Shown: positions 32,459-41,530, numbered from the stretch's first letter. The stretch: 64,000 bases of DNA from an uncultured Lachnospiraceae bacterium (GCA_910583605.1 CAJTXN010000010.1:1-64000); one strand, 5' to 3'. Translations and numbers: made by a program. Notes: a model not told the origin generated them from the sequence alone.

Positions 32459-33766
32459 ATGAGTAAGAAACCATTTGCCGAGAGAAACTTAAAATTTGAA
32501 ACATTACAGCTGCATATTGGTCAGGAACAGCCGGACCCGGTTACGGATGCCAGAGCCGTACCGATATATCAGACCTCCTCTTATGTATTCAGAAACAGTG
32601 AGCATGCGGCAGCCAGATTTAATCTCAGTGATGCGGGAAATATTTACGGCAGGCTGACCAATCCCACTCAGGATATATTTGAAAAGAGAGTCGCAGCATT
32701 GGAAGGCGGAGTGGCAGCGCTGGCAGTAGCTTCCGGAGCCGCAGCCATTTCCTATACCATACAGAATCTGGCCCATGCGGGAGACCATATCGTGGCGGCT
32801 AAGAATATCTACGGCGGAACCTATAATCTTCTGGCACATACTTTGCAGGAATATGGAATTACTACGACTTTTGTTGACCCGTTCCGGTATGATGAAGTGG
32901 AAGCGGCCATTCAGGAGAATACGAAGGCAATACATATTGAAACATTGGGAAATCCGAATTCGGATGTGGTGGATATTGAAAAACTGGCAGAGATTGCCCA
33001 TGCCCATAAGATACCGCTGGTAGTGGATAATACATTTGCAACGCCTTATCTGGTGCGTCCGATTGAATACGGTGCGGATATTGTAGTACATTCCGCTACT
33101 AAATTCATTGGCGGCCACGGAACCACCATTGGCGGCGTTATCATCGACAGCGGAAAGTTTGACTGGGAAGCCAGCGGAAAATTCCCGTCTCTTACCGAGC
33201 CGAATGCCAGCTATCATGGTATCAGTTTTACGAAAGCAGTGGGAGCAGCGGCGTTTGTAACCAAAATTCGTGCCATTCTTCTGCGGGATACGGGAGCAAC
33301 CCTTTCGCCGTTTCATGCGTTTATATTTCTGCAGGGGCTGGAGACTCTGTCCTTAAGGGTAGAAAGACATGTGGAAAATGCTTTAAAAGTGGTAAAATAT
33401 CTGGAGAACCATCCGCAGGTGGAGAAGGTAAATCACCCGTCCGTATCCCCGGATGCCGGACAGCAGCAGTTATATAAAAAATATTTTCCGAAGGGCGGCG
33501 GTTCCATATTTACGTTTGAAATTAAAGGAGATGCAGAGAAAGCAAAGAAATTTATTGATAATCTGGAATTGTTCTCCCTGCTTGCCAATGTTGCGGATGT
33601 GAAATCTCTGGTCATCCATCCGGCTTCTACCACACATTCACAGTTAAATGAAGAAGAATTAAAGGATCAGGGCATTCGGCCGAATACCATCCGGTTATCC
33701 GTTGGTACGGAAAATATTGACGACATCCTTGAGGATCTGGAAGAAGCGTTTCAGGCGGTACGATAA
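32459..33766 (+). CDS. metY: O-acetylhomoserine sulfhydrylase / aminocarboxypropyltransferase
   Basis: A 435-residue Cys/Met metabolism PLP enzyme (fold type I). The PLP lysine is Lys215 in VVHSATKFIGGHGT; YGRLTNPTQDIFEKRVAALEG at 63-83 and VVDNTFATPYLVRP are typical of MetY rather than the shorter MetB/MetC. It forms homocysteine from O-acetylhomoserine and sulfide. It shares a regulatory motif with cysK, so both sulfur genes probably answer to one signal. AAAGAGG precedes the ATG. No terminator was seen after it. Confidence 0.92.
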   Translation: MSKKPFAERNLKFETLQLHIGQEQPDPVTDARAVPIYQTSSYVFRNSEHAAARFNLSDAGNIYGRLTNPTQDIFEKRVAALEGGVAALAVASGAAAISYTIQNLAHAGDHIVAAKNIYGGTYNLLAHTLQEYGITTTFVDPFRYDEVEAAIQENTKAIHIETLGNPNSDVVDIEKLAEIAHAHKIPLVVDNTFATPYLVRPIEYGADIVVHSATKFIGGHGTTIGGVIIDSGKFDWEASGKFPSLTEPNASYHGISFTKAVGAAAFVTKIRAILLRDTGATLSPFHAFIFLQGLETLSLRVERHVENALKVVKYLENHPQVEKVNHPSVSPDAGQQQLYKKYFPKGGGSIFTFEIKGDAEKAKKFIDNLELFSLLANVADVKSLVIHPASTTHSQLNEEELKDQGIRPNTIRLSVGTENIDDILEDLEEAFQAVR

Positions 33767-33799
33767 AGAAAAGACGACTAATGTATCATACTGTTTTGG

Positions 33800-34135
33800 C
33801 GAAAATCGCATGATTCAGGGAGTGCCAATGCAGAACATGTGGTTGCGGTTAATGAAATCCAGCAGCTTGCCCGGTTAGGGGAACTTCAAAGAATGTCTGA
33901 TAAAGCAGAGGATTTAAAAGAGGATATCCGTTCGGCCCGTTTTGTTTCCCATGACAATAGTGAAATATTTATCATATGCGGAATTGGCGTTCTATTTATG
34001 ATTCTGGTTTTCGGATATGTATATGTTCAAATCCTTCGTCCGTTTGAAGAAATGCAGGAGTTTGCATGGAGAATATCTGCGGGAGAGCTGGATTTTCCGT
34101 TAAATTACCAGAGTCCGTTCCTGCGAGCTTTATGA
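33800..34135 (+). pseudogene. Histidine kinase remnant
   Basis: HVVAVNEIQQLARLGELQRM followed by SDKAEDLKEDIRSARFVSHD, a membrane segment (FIICGIGVLFMILVFGYVYV) and a HAMP-like FEEMQEFAWRISAGELDFPL is the sensor, second membrane helix and HAMP start of a two-component kinase. It ends at SPFLRAL with a stop; the dimerisation and ATPase domains are missing, and no start codon belongs to the fragment. Confidence 0.65.
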
Positions 34136-34180
34136 TTAAAGATGAGCAACGAAAGGCTGTGCAGAACCCAAGGTATCATT

Positions 34181-34294
34181 ATGCAGGATAAAATCGTTTA
34201 TAGGATATATGCAGGTGTTAATGGTGCCGGCAAGTCTACCCTGTATGATTCTGAGCATATGGATGCAGGAATGAAACGGGTGGTTTCAGGATAG
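34181..34294 (+). pseudogene. Zeta-toxin-like ATPase fragment
   Basis: A 37-codon frame, MQDKIVYRIYAGVNGAGKST and onward, with a complete Walker A typical of zeta-toxin/YplQ-like kinases, then VSG and stop. Intact relatives are about 190 residues long. Only the P-loop start survives. Confidence 0.5.
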
Positions 34295-34342
34295 ATGGTA
34301 AGAAAACTATATGATTCTATATAAAAGATTGATGATATTGAT

Positions 34343-34370
34343 CAGGTAAGAGAAATCTTACCTGTTTTTT
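34343..34370 (+). terminator. Terminator inside the remnant region
   Basis: CAGGTAAGA-GAAA-TCTTACCTG (34343-34364), a 9-bp stem with tetraloop, followed by TTTTTT. Probably the original terminator of a lost gene. Confidence 0.75.
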
Positions 34371-34397
34371 GGTTTGTGCGCCATGGGCGCGCTCTAA

Positions 34398-34649
34398 CGG
34401 CTGAAAGTCCGGTTTCTGATCATCTCACTTCTTGGTTCTTTCATCGGAACCATACTCAGCATATTGTTTTCGGAAAAAATGTTAAGCCTGTTTCTCAGCC
34501 GCATTGGCTTGACAAAGGTGGTAACGGAGTATACGGCTGTGTCGGTTCTCCTGCCGATGACGGCAGTCAGTTTAAGCTTTGGTATATTTGCATTCCTGGT
34601 CTTCCGGAACATCAGAAAAACCGCAGTCAGGGAACTGGCAGTGGAATAA
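34398..34649 (+). pseudogene. FtsX-type ABC permease C-terminal remnant
   Basis: The frame reads RLKVRFLIISLLGSFIGTIL, then a loop with FSEKMLSLFLSRIGLTKVV, a last membrane helix (LSFGIFAFLVFRNIRKTAVR) and stop. This is the end of an FtsX/MacB-like permease. With the kinase remnant upstream it suggests the ruins of a kinase-permease (bacitracin-type) resistance cassette. Confidence 0.55.
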
Positions 34650-34674
34650 AAAGCGTTTATATTCTGAAATATGA

Positions 34675-34702
34675 TTGAAATAATCATCTGATTTGGTATA
34701 AT
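34675..34702 (+). promoter_or_regulatory. Promoter of the TPR/DUF4261 gene
   Basis: TTGAAA at 34675-34680 and TATAAT at 34697-34702, spacing 16, with a TG two bases before the -10 (TGGTATAAT). Confidence 0.65.
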
Positions 34703-34737
34703 ACATATAGTTAAAAAATGCTAAGGAGGAACGAGAC

Positions 34738-35886
34738 ATGACATTGATGAAACAGCTGGATGACTGGTACGAAGAAGATGAGTTTGAAAAGATGGTGGAA
34801 GCAATTGAGCAGGTACCCCGAGAAGAATGGGATTATGAGATAATACATTATCTGGCCTGTGCCTTGAATAACCTGGATGAATATGAAAAAGCCATGGAGA
34901 TTTTACAGGAAGGGATTGAGGAAAAAGACAGAGAGAACCGATGGTATTACAAAATGGGATATGCATTATTTTATCTGGACAGAATCGAAGAAGCGTTGGA
35001 AGCGTTTCGGAAATCGCTGGAATTTTGTCCCGATGATGAGGATGTGCTGGATTACATTCAGGACTGTGAGGACATTTTAGAAGATGAAGATTGTGACCCG
35101 GAAGAAGATGAAGACAGTGATGATGAGGAAAGAGTCGGAGGATTTTTAGGATTTATTCTGTTATCCTCAGCGGAATGGGACAAAGAGAAGTTAAAGAAGG
35201 ATATGAAAGATGACTGGAACATCATCTGTGAGGAGGAAGAAGGAGAAGCAGAGGAAAAAGACAAATTGCTGTTTTCAATGGTAGAAGGCGGGATTCTGGT
35301 GACGGCGCTGATGGAGATGCAGGTTCCTGACGGGGAAGCGGAATGGGCCGCCGAACGCAATTATATGTGGCCCGATGCCGTGGAGGCAGCTAAGAGCCAT
35401 AAGGCACATTTAATGGTGACGGTTATGGGAGACGGAGATATCATTGAAAAAGGAATACTCTTTGTAAAGCTGGCTTCCTGCTGCTGTAAACAGAAACATA
35501 CACTGGGAATTTATGTAAACCGTACCCTGATTCAGCCGGATCTCTATATGGGATTTGCGGAAATGATGAAAGGGGACGAACTTCCAATCTTTAACTGGGT
35601 ATGGTTCGGACTGTACAACGGGGAACACGGGATGTGCGGCTATACGGAAGGGTTGAAAGTATTCGGCAAGGAAGAAATCGAGGTGTTGGATACGGATTTG
35701 GAACCAAGAGAATTACAGGAGTTTCTGATGGATGTTACTGTGTATATAATATCCGAAGATGTGGTTTTGCAGGACGGTGAGACCATTGGTTTTTCGGAAG
35801 AGCAGAAGCTGCCGATTACCTGCAGTGAAGGGGTGGCCGTAGACGGAATGAGTCTGAAGATTGATGTAAACCGTCAGAATTATTAA
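34738..35886 (+). CDS. TPR and DUF4261 domain protein
   Basis: A 382-residue, strongly acidic protein. Residues 10-115 are TPR-like repeats (LACALNNLDEYEKAMEILQE and YKMGYALFYLDRIEEALEAF), followed by an Asp/Glu-rich linker at about 110-130, and the C-terminal two thirds carry a DUF4261 domain ending with LQDGETIGFSEEQKLPITCS and GVAVDGMSLKI. DUF4261 has no known function. It has its own promoter and an AAGGAGG site. It lies next to a second TPR-like gene and an HSP90-family gene, which suggests a common task in protein folding or quality control. Confidence 0.8.
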   Translation: MTLMKQLDDWYEEDEFEKMVEAIEQVPREEWDYEIIHYLACALNNLDEYEKAMEILQEGIEEKDRENRWYYKMGYALFYLDRIEEALEAFRKSLEFCPDDEDVLDYIQDCEDILEDEDCDPEEDEDSDDEERVGGFLGFILLSSAEWDKEKLKKDMKDDWNIICEEEEGEAEEKDKLLFSMVEGGILVTALMEMQVPDGEAEWAAERNYMWPDAVEAAKSHKAHLMVTVMGDGDIIEKGILFVKLASCCCKQKHTLGIYVNRTLIQPDLYMGFAEMMKGDELPIFNWVWFGLYNGEHGMCGYTEGLKVFGKEEIEVLDTDLEPRELQEFLMDVTVYIISEDVVLQDGETIGFSEEQKLPITCSEGVAVDGMSLKIDVNRQNY

Positions 35887-35912
35887 AAATTAATCATCCG
35901 GATGGAAAGTCA

Positions 35913-35954
35913 TATGGGATAATTATGTCTGCAACAGACATGGATTATCCCATA
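35913..35954. repeat. Two-part hairpin between the TPR genes
   Basis: TATGGGATAAT (35913-35923) pairs with ATTATCCCATA (35944-35954), and inside it ATGTCTG (35925-35931) pairs with CAGACAT (35935-35941). No T-run follows on either strand, so it is not an ordinary terminator. Confidence 0.6.
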
Positions 35955-35985
35955 CTGCGTTATACGGATAAGTCAGAATCTTAGT

Positions 35986-36014
35986 CTGACAAAATTTAAT
36001 AGTTGTGCTATAAT
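35986..36014 (+). promoter_or_regulatory. Promoter of the TPR-HSP90 operon
   Basis: CTGACA at 35986-35991 and TATAAT at 36009-36014, spacing 17, with an extended -10 TGC. It would drive the TPR gene at 36078 and the HSP90-family gene directly behind it. Confidence 0.7.
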
Positions 36015-36077
36015 AATTTTATGTCGAATCTGAGACATAATATATTAATTTGCATAAAAAACAGGAGGAAATCACTG

Positions 36078-37154
36078 ATGTATGACCCGGATAGAATATG
36101 GGAAGATTTGGATGAGATTTCTCACGGGAAAGTAAGGCTGGATGCCATTCACAGCGCCATTTTACAGGCGGATAAAGAGGGGGATTATGAAACGGGATTT
36201 ATCTTGCGGGATGAATTGATCCGGGAAAGTGTATTTTATAATGATTATATGGATGCCTATATTATATTTCCGGAATATTTTGCCATGTGTGAAAAATATC
36301 CGGATTTAAATGAGGAGTATTCCTGGAATGTTATTTGGAAATTTAAATGGATCATAGATAATGCAGTATGTTTTTATCAGATATCCATGAAGGAAACGGA
36401 AAAGTATCTGGATACCTTTAAACAAATGAGCGAGAAACTGGGCTACTCTCTTCGGACCTATTACTGTCTGATGTTTCGGGTATATAAGTATAGCGATCTG
36501 GAAAAAGCCAACGAATATTATGAGAGATTTCAGGCAGAGCCCAGAGATGAATTAAGCGATTGCAAAGCCTGTGAACTGAGCAGTGAAATTCATCTGCAGT
36601 TATTAAACGGGAGGGAAGCGGAAGCTTTTGAACTTTTTAAACCGTTAGCCGACGGCCGGTACAGTTGTACGGAGCAGCCTTCCTTTACTTATGCAAGGTT
36701 TGGTGAATTTTATTATAACAGAGGAGAATATAAAAAGGCGGAGGATTACTATAAGAAGTTTTATAAGGCGGTCACAAAGGACGGACTTTATAGTGATGAA
36801 ATTGGAAATGTGGTGAGTTGTTATGCGTTTACCAATCCGGATAAAGCATTAAAAGTATTCTTAAAATTTTTTCCAAGGGTGCTGGAATCCAGAGAGCCGT
36901 CTGAAATAACCAATTTTGCCATTGGAGCCTGTCATTTATGGAAACAGGTCGCATTGAAAATGGGCAAAAATACTATAATGATGAGTCTTCCGCAACAGTT
37001 TGAATTATACCGGGAAGACGGAAACTATGATTTAAATGAATTATATGAGTATTTTTTTAAACAGGCGGAAAAAGTCGGATATCTGTTAGATGAAAGTAAT
37101 TTATCCGATGAATATACCAATAAGATTAGAAAGCTGAAAGGAATGTATCAATAG
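36078..37154 (+). CDS. TPR-like protein preceding an HSP90-family gene
   Basis: A 358-residue soluble protein of helical repeats, starting MYDPDRIWEDLDEISHGKVR. TPR-like units are visible, for example YSDLEKANEYYERFQAEPRD and FGEFYYNRGEYKKAEDYYKK, and the rest is alpha-helical. No catalytic motif. The start is the ATG after ACAGGAGG; a longer frame from 36003 lacks a site. The stop is immediately followed by the HSP90 ATG, so the two proteins are translationally coupled, and TPR proteins are known Hsp90 partners in eukaryotes. Confidence 0.72.
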   Translation: MYDPDRIWEDLDEISHGKVRLDAIHSAILQADKEGDYETGFILRDELIRESVFYNDYMDAYIIFPEYFAMCEKYPDLNEEYSWNVIWKFKWIIDNAVCFYQISMKETEKYLDTFKQMSEKLGYSLRTYYCLMFRVYKYSDLEKANEYYERFQAEPRDELSDCKACELSSEIHLQLLNGREAEAFELFKPLADGRYSCTEQPSFTYARFGEFYYNRGEYKKAEDYYKKFYKAVTKDGLYSDEIGNVVSCYAFTNPDKALKVFLKFFPRVLESREPSEITNFAIGACHLWKQVALKMGKNTIMMSLPQQFELYREDGNYDLNELYEYFFKQAEKVGYLLDESNLSDEYTNKIRKLKGMYQ

Positions 37155-38942
37155 ATGGAGAATGAATTATTTCGATTTAAGGTAAATCTAGGCGGTATGA
37201 TAGAGATTTTATCGGACCATCTCTACAGCAGTCCCGATGTTTATATCCGGGAACTGCTGCAGAACGGTACCGATGCCATTGTTGCCAGACAGAAATCGGA
37301 AGAAGGCTTTGAAAATCCTGAAATCAGGATAAAACTGGTGCCGAACCAGAGCCTGGCTTTTCACGATAACGGAACCGGACTTACAAGAGATGAGGTACAC
37401 AGATTTTTAGCCATTATCGGAGAGTCTTCCAAAAAAGATTTAATGACCGGCAGGGTAATGGAGGAATATATCGGCCGGTTCGGAATCGGTCTGCTGTCCT
37501 GTTTTATGGTTTCGGACGAAATCGTAATTGAGACCCGCTCCGTCAGGGAAAATACCAGTCTGCGCTGGACTGGAAAACCGGATGGAACCTATACCTTAAC
37601 GGAGATTCCGGAAGGTTGTGAAGAAGGAACAACGATCATTCTGAACTGTAAAGAGGGAAAAGAACAGTATTTTACCTCACAGAAGGTTAAACAATTGATT
37701 ACCTATTATGGTATTCTGCTGCCGTTTCCGGTAGTCTTTGATGACGGTTCCCAAAATACACGCATGAACCGGATTTATCTTCCGTGGGATGAGAGGCAGT
37801 CCACGAAAGAAGAATTAATGTTTTTCGGAAAAACCATGTTCGGGCAGGACTTTTTAGACTGTATCCCGTTAAAATCAGAGAGCGGAAATGTAAGCGGCGT
37901 TGCTTATATACTGCCTTATCAGGTGAACGGCGCCGCAAAAAATTACCACAGAATCTTTTTGAAAAATATGCTTCTGACGGAAAAAGGAGACAGTATTCTT
38001 CCGGAATGGGCGGTATTTGTAAAATGTATTATTAATGCAACAAATTTAAGACCGACAGCCTCCAGAGAGGATTTTTATGAGGATGAGTTATTGGAAGAGG
38101 CCAGAGAAGAAATCGGGGCATGTATTTCTGATTATATAGCAAATCTCGCAAGAACGGATCTGGAAATGATGGACCGGTTTCTGAGTATTCATCAGAGAGT
38201 ATTAAAAGCCATGGCTATTGAGAACGATGAGCTTTACCGGCTGTTTTTTCAATATTTTGATTTTGTGACCACCAGAGGCAGAATGACCGGCCGGGAACTG
38301 CTGCTTCAGCGGGAGCCGCTGGTCTATACCGGTCAGGTGGATGAATTTAAACAGATGTCGCAGATATTTTTTGCCCAGGGCCGTCTTCTGATTAATGCAG
38401 GCTATGTATATGATAAGGAAATCCTGTGCCAGGTTCCGGTATTTTATAATGCGGAAGTTATGGAGCTGCAGGAAGAAGAAGTTGTGGAGATCATGAATGA
38501 TGTTACCATATCGGAAACCGAAACCGGTCACTTTTTTCTTTCGACGGCGGACCGGGTGCTGGCAAAATATGACTGCAGGGCGGAGATGAAAAAGTTCAGC
38601 CCGGTAACCCTTCCGGCGTTTTATTATATTGATAAACAGGCATTGTTTCTGCGTAGGATACAAAGTGCAAAAGAAGCCTCTTCCCCGCTGTTCGCAGGAA
38701 TGTTATCAGCATTCGCAAAGGATATCAAAAAAGAAACAAGCGCGTATCTTTATTTTAACTATTATAATCCGGTGGTAAAGAAATTATGTCTTCTGGAAAA
38801 TGTAGAAGAAATTGAGCGTTTTGTTGAAATTTTATATATTCAGACCATATTAATCGGAGGATATCCGATGCATAATAATGAAATGGGGATTCTGAACGGA
38901 AGGATTATGGAACTGATCGAGAGAAATTTATTGGATGATTAA
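37155..38942 (+). CDS. Divergent HSP90-family protein
   Basis: A 595-residue protein with the Hsp90 GHKL ATPase domain: YIRELLQNGTDAIVARQ (Glu33 catalytic, Asn37 metal site), FHDNGTGLTRDEV (Asp71), and YIGRFGIGLLSCFMVSDEI. The middle domain holds NATNLRPTASREDF near residues 295-308, equivalent to the conserved region around RGVVDSEDLPLN in HtpG, though diverged. The C-terminal dimerisation part is present but unlike E. coli HtpG. It begins one base after the stop of the TPR gene. A housekeeping htpG is not in the window, so this may be a second, specialised Hsp90. The acidic tail ends NLLDD. Confidence 0.82.
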   Translation: MENELFRFKVNLGGMIEILSDHLYSSPDVYIRELLQNGTDAIVARQKSEEGFENPEIRIKLVPNQSLAFHDNGTGLTRDEVHRFLAIIGESSKKDLMTGRVMEEYIGRFGIGLLSCFMVSDEIVIETRSVRENTSLRWTGKPDGTYTLTEIPEGCEEGTTIILNCKEGKEQYFTSQKVKQLITYYGILLPFPVVFDDGSQNTRMNRIYLPWDERQSTKEELMFFGKTMFGQDFLDCIPLKSESGNVSGVAYILPYQVNGAAKNYHRIFLKNMLLTEKGDSILPEWAVFVKCIINATNLRPTASREDFYEDELLEEAREEIGACISDYIANLARTDLEMMDRFLSIHQRVLKAMAIENDELYRLFFQYFDFVTTRGRMTGRELLLQREPLVYTGQVDEFKQMSQIFFAQGRLLINAGYVYDKEILCQVPVFYNAEVMELQEEEVVEIMNDVTISETETGHFFLSTADRVLAKYDCRAEMKKFSPVTLPAFYYIDKQALFLRRIQSAKEASSPLFAGMLSAFAKDIKKETSAYLYFNYYNPVVKKLCLLENVEEIERFVEILYIQTILIGGYPMHNNEMGILNGRIMELIERNLLDD

Positions 38943-39007
38943 GGGAAGAAGGAAAAGAACGTATAGTGGCAGCGCCCGGAGGTTCCAGGTGCGTATGGAG
39001 AAAAATC

Positions 39008-40321
39008 ATGAAAGAATTTATCAGATATGTAAGTCTTAACGTTATGGGAATGATAGGACTGTCCTGTTACATTTTGGCAGATACCTTTTTTGTGGCGCAG
39101 GCAGAAGGCGCTTCGGGACTGGCAGCATTAAATTACGGGATACCGGTCTACAGTATCATGTACGGAATCGGTTTGATGCTGGGAATCGGCGGGGCAACCA
39201 GATTTTCTATTTCTCAGGGAAAAGTAAAGAGAGAACAGAAGGAAGGAAAAAGGGAAGATACCTCTCTCAGTCATGTCATATTTATGGGACTGGCGGTATC
39301 GCTCTGTATCTGGCTGGTGTCCCTGTCCGGCAGCGGGCCGCTGGCAGGACTGCTGGGGGCAGAAGGAGATACCCTGACGCTGACCAAGACTTATATAGCC
39401 ACGATCATGTGGTTTGCGCCGTTTTTTATACTGAATAATATTCTCATTGCCTTTGTCAGAAACGATGGAAATCCGAAGCTGGCCATGATTGCCATGCTGG
39501 TAAGCAGTCTGTCCAATATTTTATTTGATTATATATTTATGTTCCCGCTTAAAATGGGAATGTTCGGAGCGGCGTTGGCAACGGGTTCTTCGCCTTTGGT
39601 CAGTATTCTGATATTATCAAAACATCTGCGGAGCGGAAAATGTTCGTTTCGGTTTAGAAGGTGCCGACTGTCGGTGCCGGTCATGGGCAATATACTGGCC
39701 TGCGGTTTTTCTGCATTGATTGCCGAGCTGGCTTCTGCAGTGGCATTGATAACATTCAATCTGGTAATTGTAAATTTAAAGGGAGATACGGGGGTTGCCG
39801 CTTATGGAATCGTAGCGAATATTGCACTGGTGGTAACAGCCATATTTACGGGAGTGGCGCAGGGAATACAGCCGCTGGTCAGCCGTTACTACGGCAGCGG
39901 TGATACGGAAGAATTAAACCGGGTGGTTATGAGAGGGATTCTGACGGTACTGGTATCTTCCGTCCTGATATTTGCGGTACTTATGGCGGGCATGAGAGGT
40001 ATCATAGCCGTCTTTGACCGGGACCATGATCCGGCTATGCGGGAGATGGCGGAACAGGGAATGAAACTGTATTTTATCGGATACTTTTTTGCAGGCACCA
40101 ATATCATGGCGGCAACAGTTTTAAGCGCAGCTGCCAAGGTTAAGGCAGCCTTTGTCATTTCAAATCTGAGGAGCTGGTGTCTGTTTGTACCGGCGATACT
40201 TCTGATGAGTAAACTGTTTGCTATGCGCGGCGTCTGGTGCTCGTTTCCAGTTACGGAATTTCTGATTTTTCTGATTTCGGCGCCGGTACTGATTCATTAT
40301 ATGAAACGGTGGTATGATTAG
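39008..40321 (+). CDS. MATE family efflux transporter
   Basis: A 437-residue protein with twelve membrane segments in two similar halves (around residues 12-215 and 228-437), starting with YVSLNVMGMIGLSCYILADT and containing NYGIPVYSIMYGIGLMLGIGGATRFSI-like MATE motifs. MATE proteins export cationic drugs with sodium or proton. The start is the ATG with GGAG nearby; an in-frame ATG at 38966 would add 14 non-hydrophobic residues. It follows the HSP90 gene with a 65-base gap. Confidence 0.88.
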   Translation: MKEFIRYVSLNVMGMIGLSCYILADTFFVAQAEGASGLAALNYGIPVYSIMYGIGLMLGIGGATRFSISQGKVKREQKEGKREDTSLSHVIFMGLAVSLCIWLVSLSGSGPLAGLLGAEGDTLTLTKTYIATIMWFAPFFILNNILIAFVRNDGNPKLAMIAMLVSSLSNILFDYIFMFPLKMGMFGAALATGSSPLVSILILSKHLRSGKCSFRFRRCRLSVPVMGNILACGFSALIAELASAVALITFNLVIVNLKGDTGVAAYGIVANIALVVTAIFTGVAQGIQPLVSRYYGSGDTEELNRVVMRGILTVLVSSVLIFAVLMAGMRGIIAVFDRDHDPAMREMAEQGMKLYFIGYFFAGTNIMAATVLSAAAKVKAAFVISNLRSWCLFVPAILLMSKLFAMRGVWCSFPVTEFLIFLISAPVLIHYMKRWYD

Positions 40322-40332
40322 GAGGTATACAG

Positions 40333-41109
40333 ATGAAGATAGATTTACAGGGAGCCGACAATATACGAAACTTTACGGGGATTATAAACAGTCAGGGAAA
40401 AACCATAGTCAATCCGGCATTGATCAGAAGCAATCTGCTGAATTCCATTACCAAAGAAGACATAAGAATTCTGACAGAGCAATATAAATTAAAAAAGGTA
40501 ATTGATCTGCGGACGGAGATGGAAGTTCATGAGAAACCGGATATCAGGATACCCGGTGTGGAATATATTAATATTCCCTTATTTTGCGAAAGCGCCATTG
40601 GTTTAACCCATGAGGAGAATTCAGATAAATGCATAATTACGGACGGTGATAAACTGGATATGAAACAACTGTATGTCCGGATTGTAAGTGATGAGTATTC
40701 TGTTTCGCAGCTGGCAAAAGTAATGAGGCATATTGCGGACAGTATCAAAGAGGCAGCAGGTGCGGTTTTATGGCATTGTACGGAGGGAAAAGACCGCTGC
40801 GGCATTGTATCGGCCATGGTTTTGGCAATGCTGGAGGCTGACGTGAAAGTGATTATGCAGGATTATCTGGAGACCAACAGGGCCGCCGTTAAACGGGCAA
40901 AACAGTTTTATGAAGAAATACTGGTGGTTACCAATGACATGGAACGGGCCATAAAAGCCGAAAAAGCATTTCTGGCAAATGAAGATTATCTGAATGCGGC
41001 TTTATCCGGGATTTTCCGCTCATATTCTTCCATACAGGAGTTTATAATCCGGAGACTGGATATTAGTGAGGAAGAAATGAAAGAAATAAGAAAAATATGT
41101 CTTGGTTAA
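40333..41109 (+). CDS. Tyrosine-protein phosphatase (PTP-like)
   Basis: A 258-residue member of the Y_phosphatase3 group. The signature HCTEGKDRCG places the nucleophile at Cys149 and the Arg at 155 (C-x5-R), and KKVIDLRTEMEVHEKPD near residue 54-70 is the family's N-terminal landmark. Substrates of this family include phosphotyrosine proteins and phosphoinositides. It follows the MATE gene by 11 bases with AGGAGG, so it is in the same operon as MATE and probably the HSP90 locus. Confidence 0.85.
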   Translation: MKIDLQGADNIRNFTGIINSQGKTIVNPALIRSNLLNSITKEDIRILTEQYKLKKVIDLRTEMEVHEKPDIRIPGVEYINIPLFCESAIGLTHEENSDKCIITDGDKLDMKQLYVRIVSDEYSVSQLAKVMRHIADSIKEAAGAVLWHCTEGKDRCGIVSAMVLAMLEADVKVIMQDYLETNRAAVKRAKQFYEEILVVTNDMERAIKAEKAFLANEDYLNAALSGIFRSYSSIQEFIIRRLDISEEEMKEIRKICLG

Positions 41110-41202
41110 AGTCCCGCCGACGGAGTGAAGGAGGCAGTTATGACTTTTGTTACCGTTCGCAGTCAATGAAATAATAAATATGCAGGCAAGGAGTGCAGAA
41201 GG

Positions 41203-41523
41203 ATGTTTCAGAAAAAGGAATATATATTTAGTGAAAGCCTTGGTGTATGCAGAGTGGATGATATTGCAAAACTCAGCTCAAAAAGTGAAGAACAGCGATT
41301 GTATTATGTGTTAAAACCGGAGTTTGACAGATCAAAAACATCTTATATACCGGTGGAAGGACATAAAGTATTGCTGCGGGAACTGATTTCAAAGGAGCGG
41401 GCAGCGGAACTTTTTGAACAGGGTCTGCCGGATATTGAGCAGGAAGGCGAATTGGGAGAAATTGCTTATGTTCTGGGTAAGAGTATGGAGGAAGTAAAGC
41501 AGATAAAGAACAGGGAAGAGTGA
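41203..41523 (+). CDS. CarD-like transcription regulator
   Basis: A 106-residue protein with the RNA-polymerase-interacting fold of CarD/TRCF-RID: FQKKEYIFSESLGVCRVDDI followed by LYYVLKPEFDRSKTSYIPVE and a conserved-looking helical tail. CarD proteins bind RNA polymerase beta and affect promoter opening. It is shorter than mycobacterial CarD (about 160 residues), lacking most of the DNA-binding C-terminal domain, but similar short forms exist in Clostridia. It precedes truA by seven bases. Confidence 0.72.
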   Translation: MFQKKEYIFSESLGVCRVDDIAKLSSKSEEQRLYYVLKPEFDRSKTSYIPVEGHKVLLRELISKERAAELFEQGLPDIEQEGELGEIAYVLGKSMEEVKQIKNREE

Positions 41524-41530
41524 AAAAAGG

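Noticed and set aside
32504..33316. A 270-codon reverse-strand frame inside metY
   Set aside because: Shadow of the metY gene on the other strand; no start context or motifs.
34376..34678. A 100-codon forward frame in the graveyard region
   Set aside because: The neighbouring frame (34398-34649) carries the recognisable FtsX remnant, so this one is a shadow of it.
41140..41169. A nine-codon frame (MTFVTVRSQ) with a good AGGAGG before the CarD-like gene
   Set aside because: Too short to support as a gene; could be a leader peptide but shows no regulatory structure after it.
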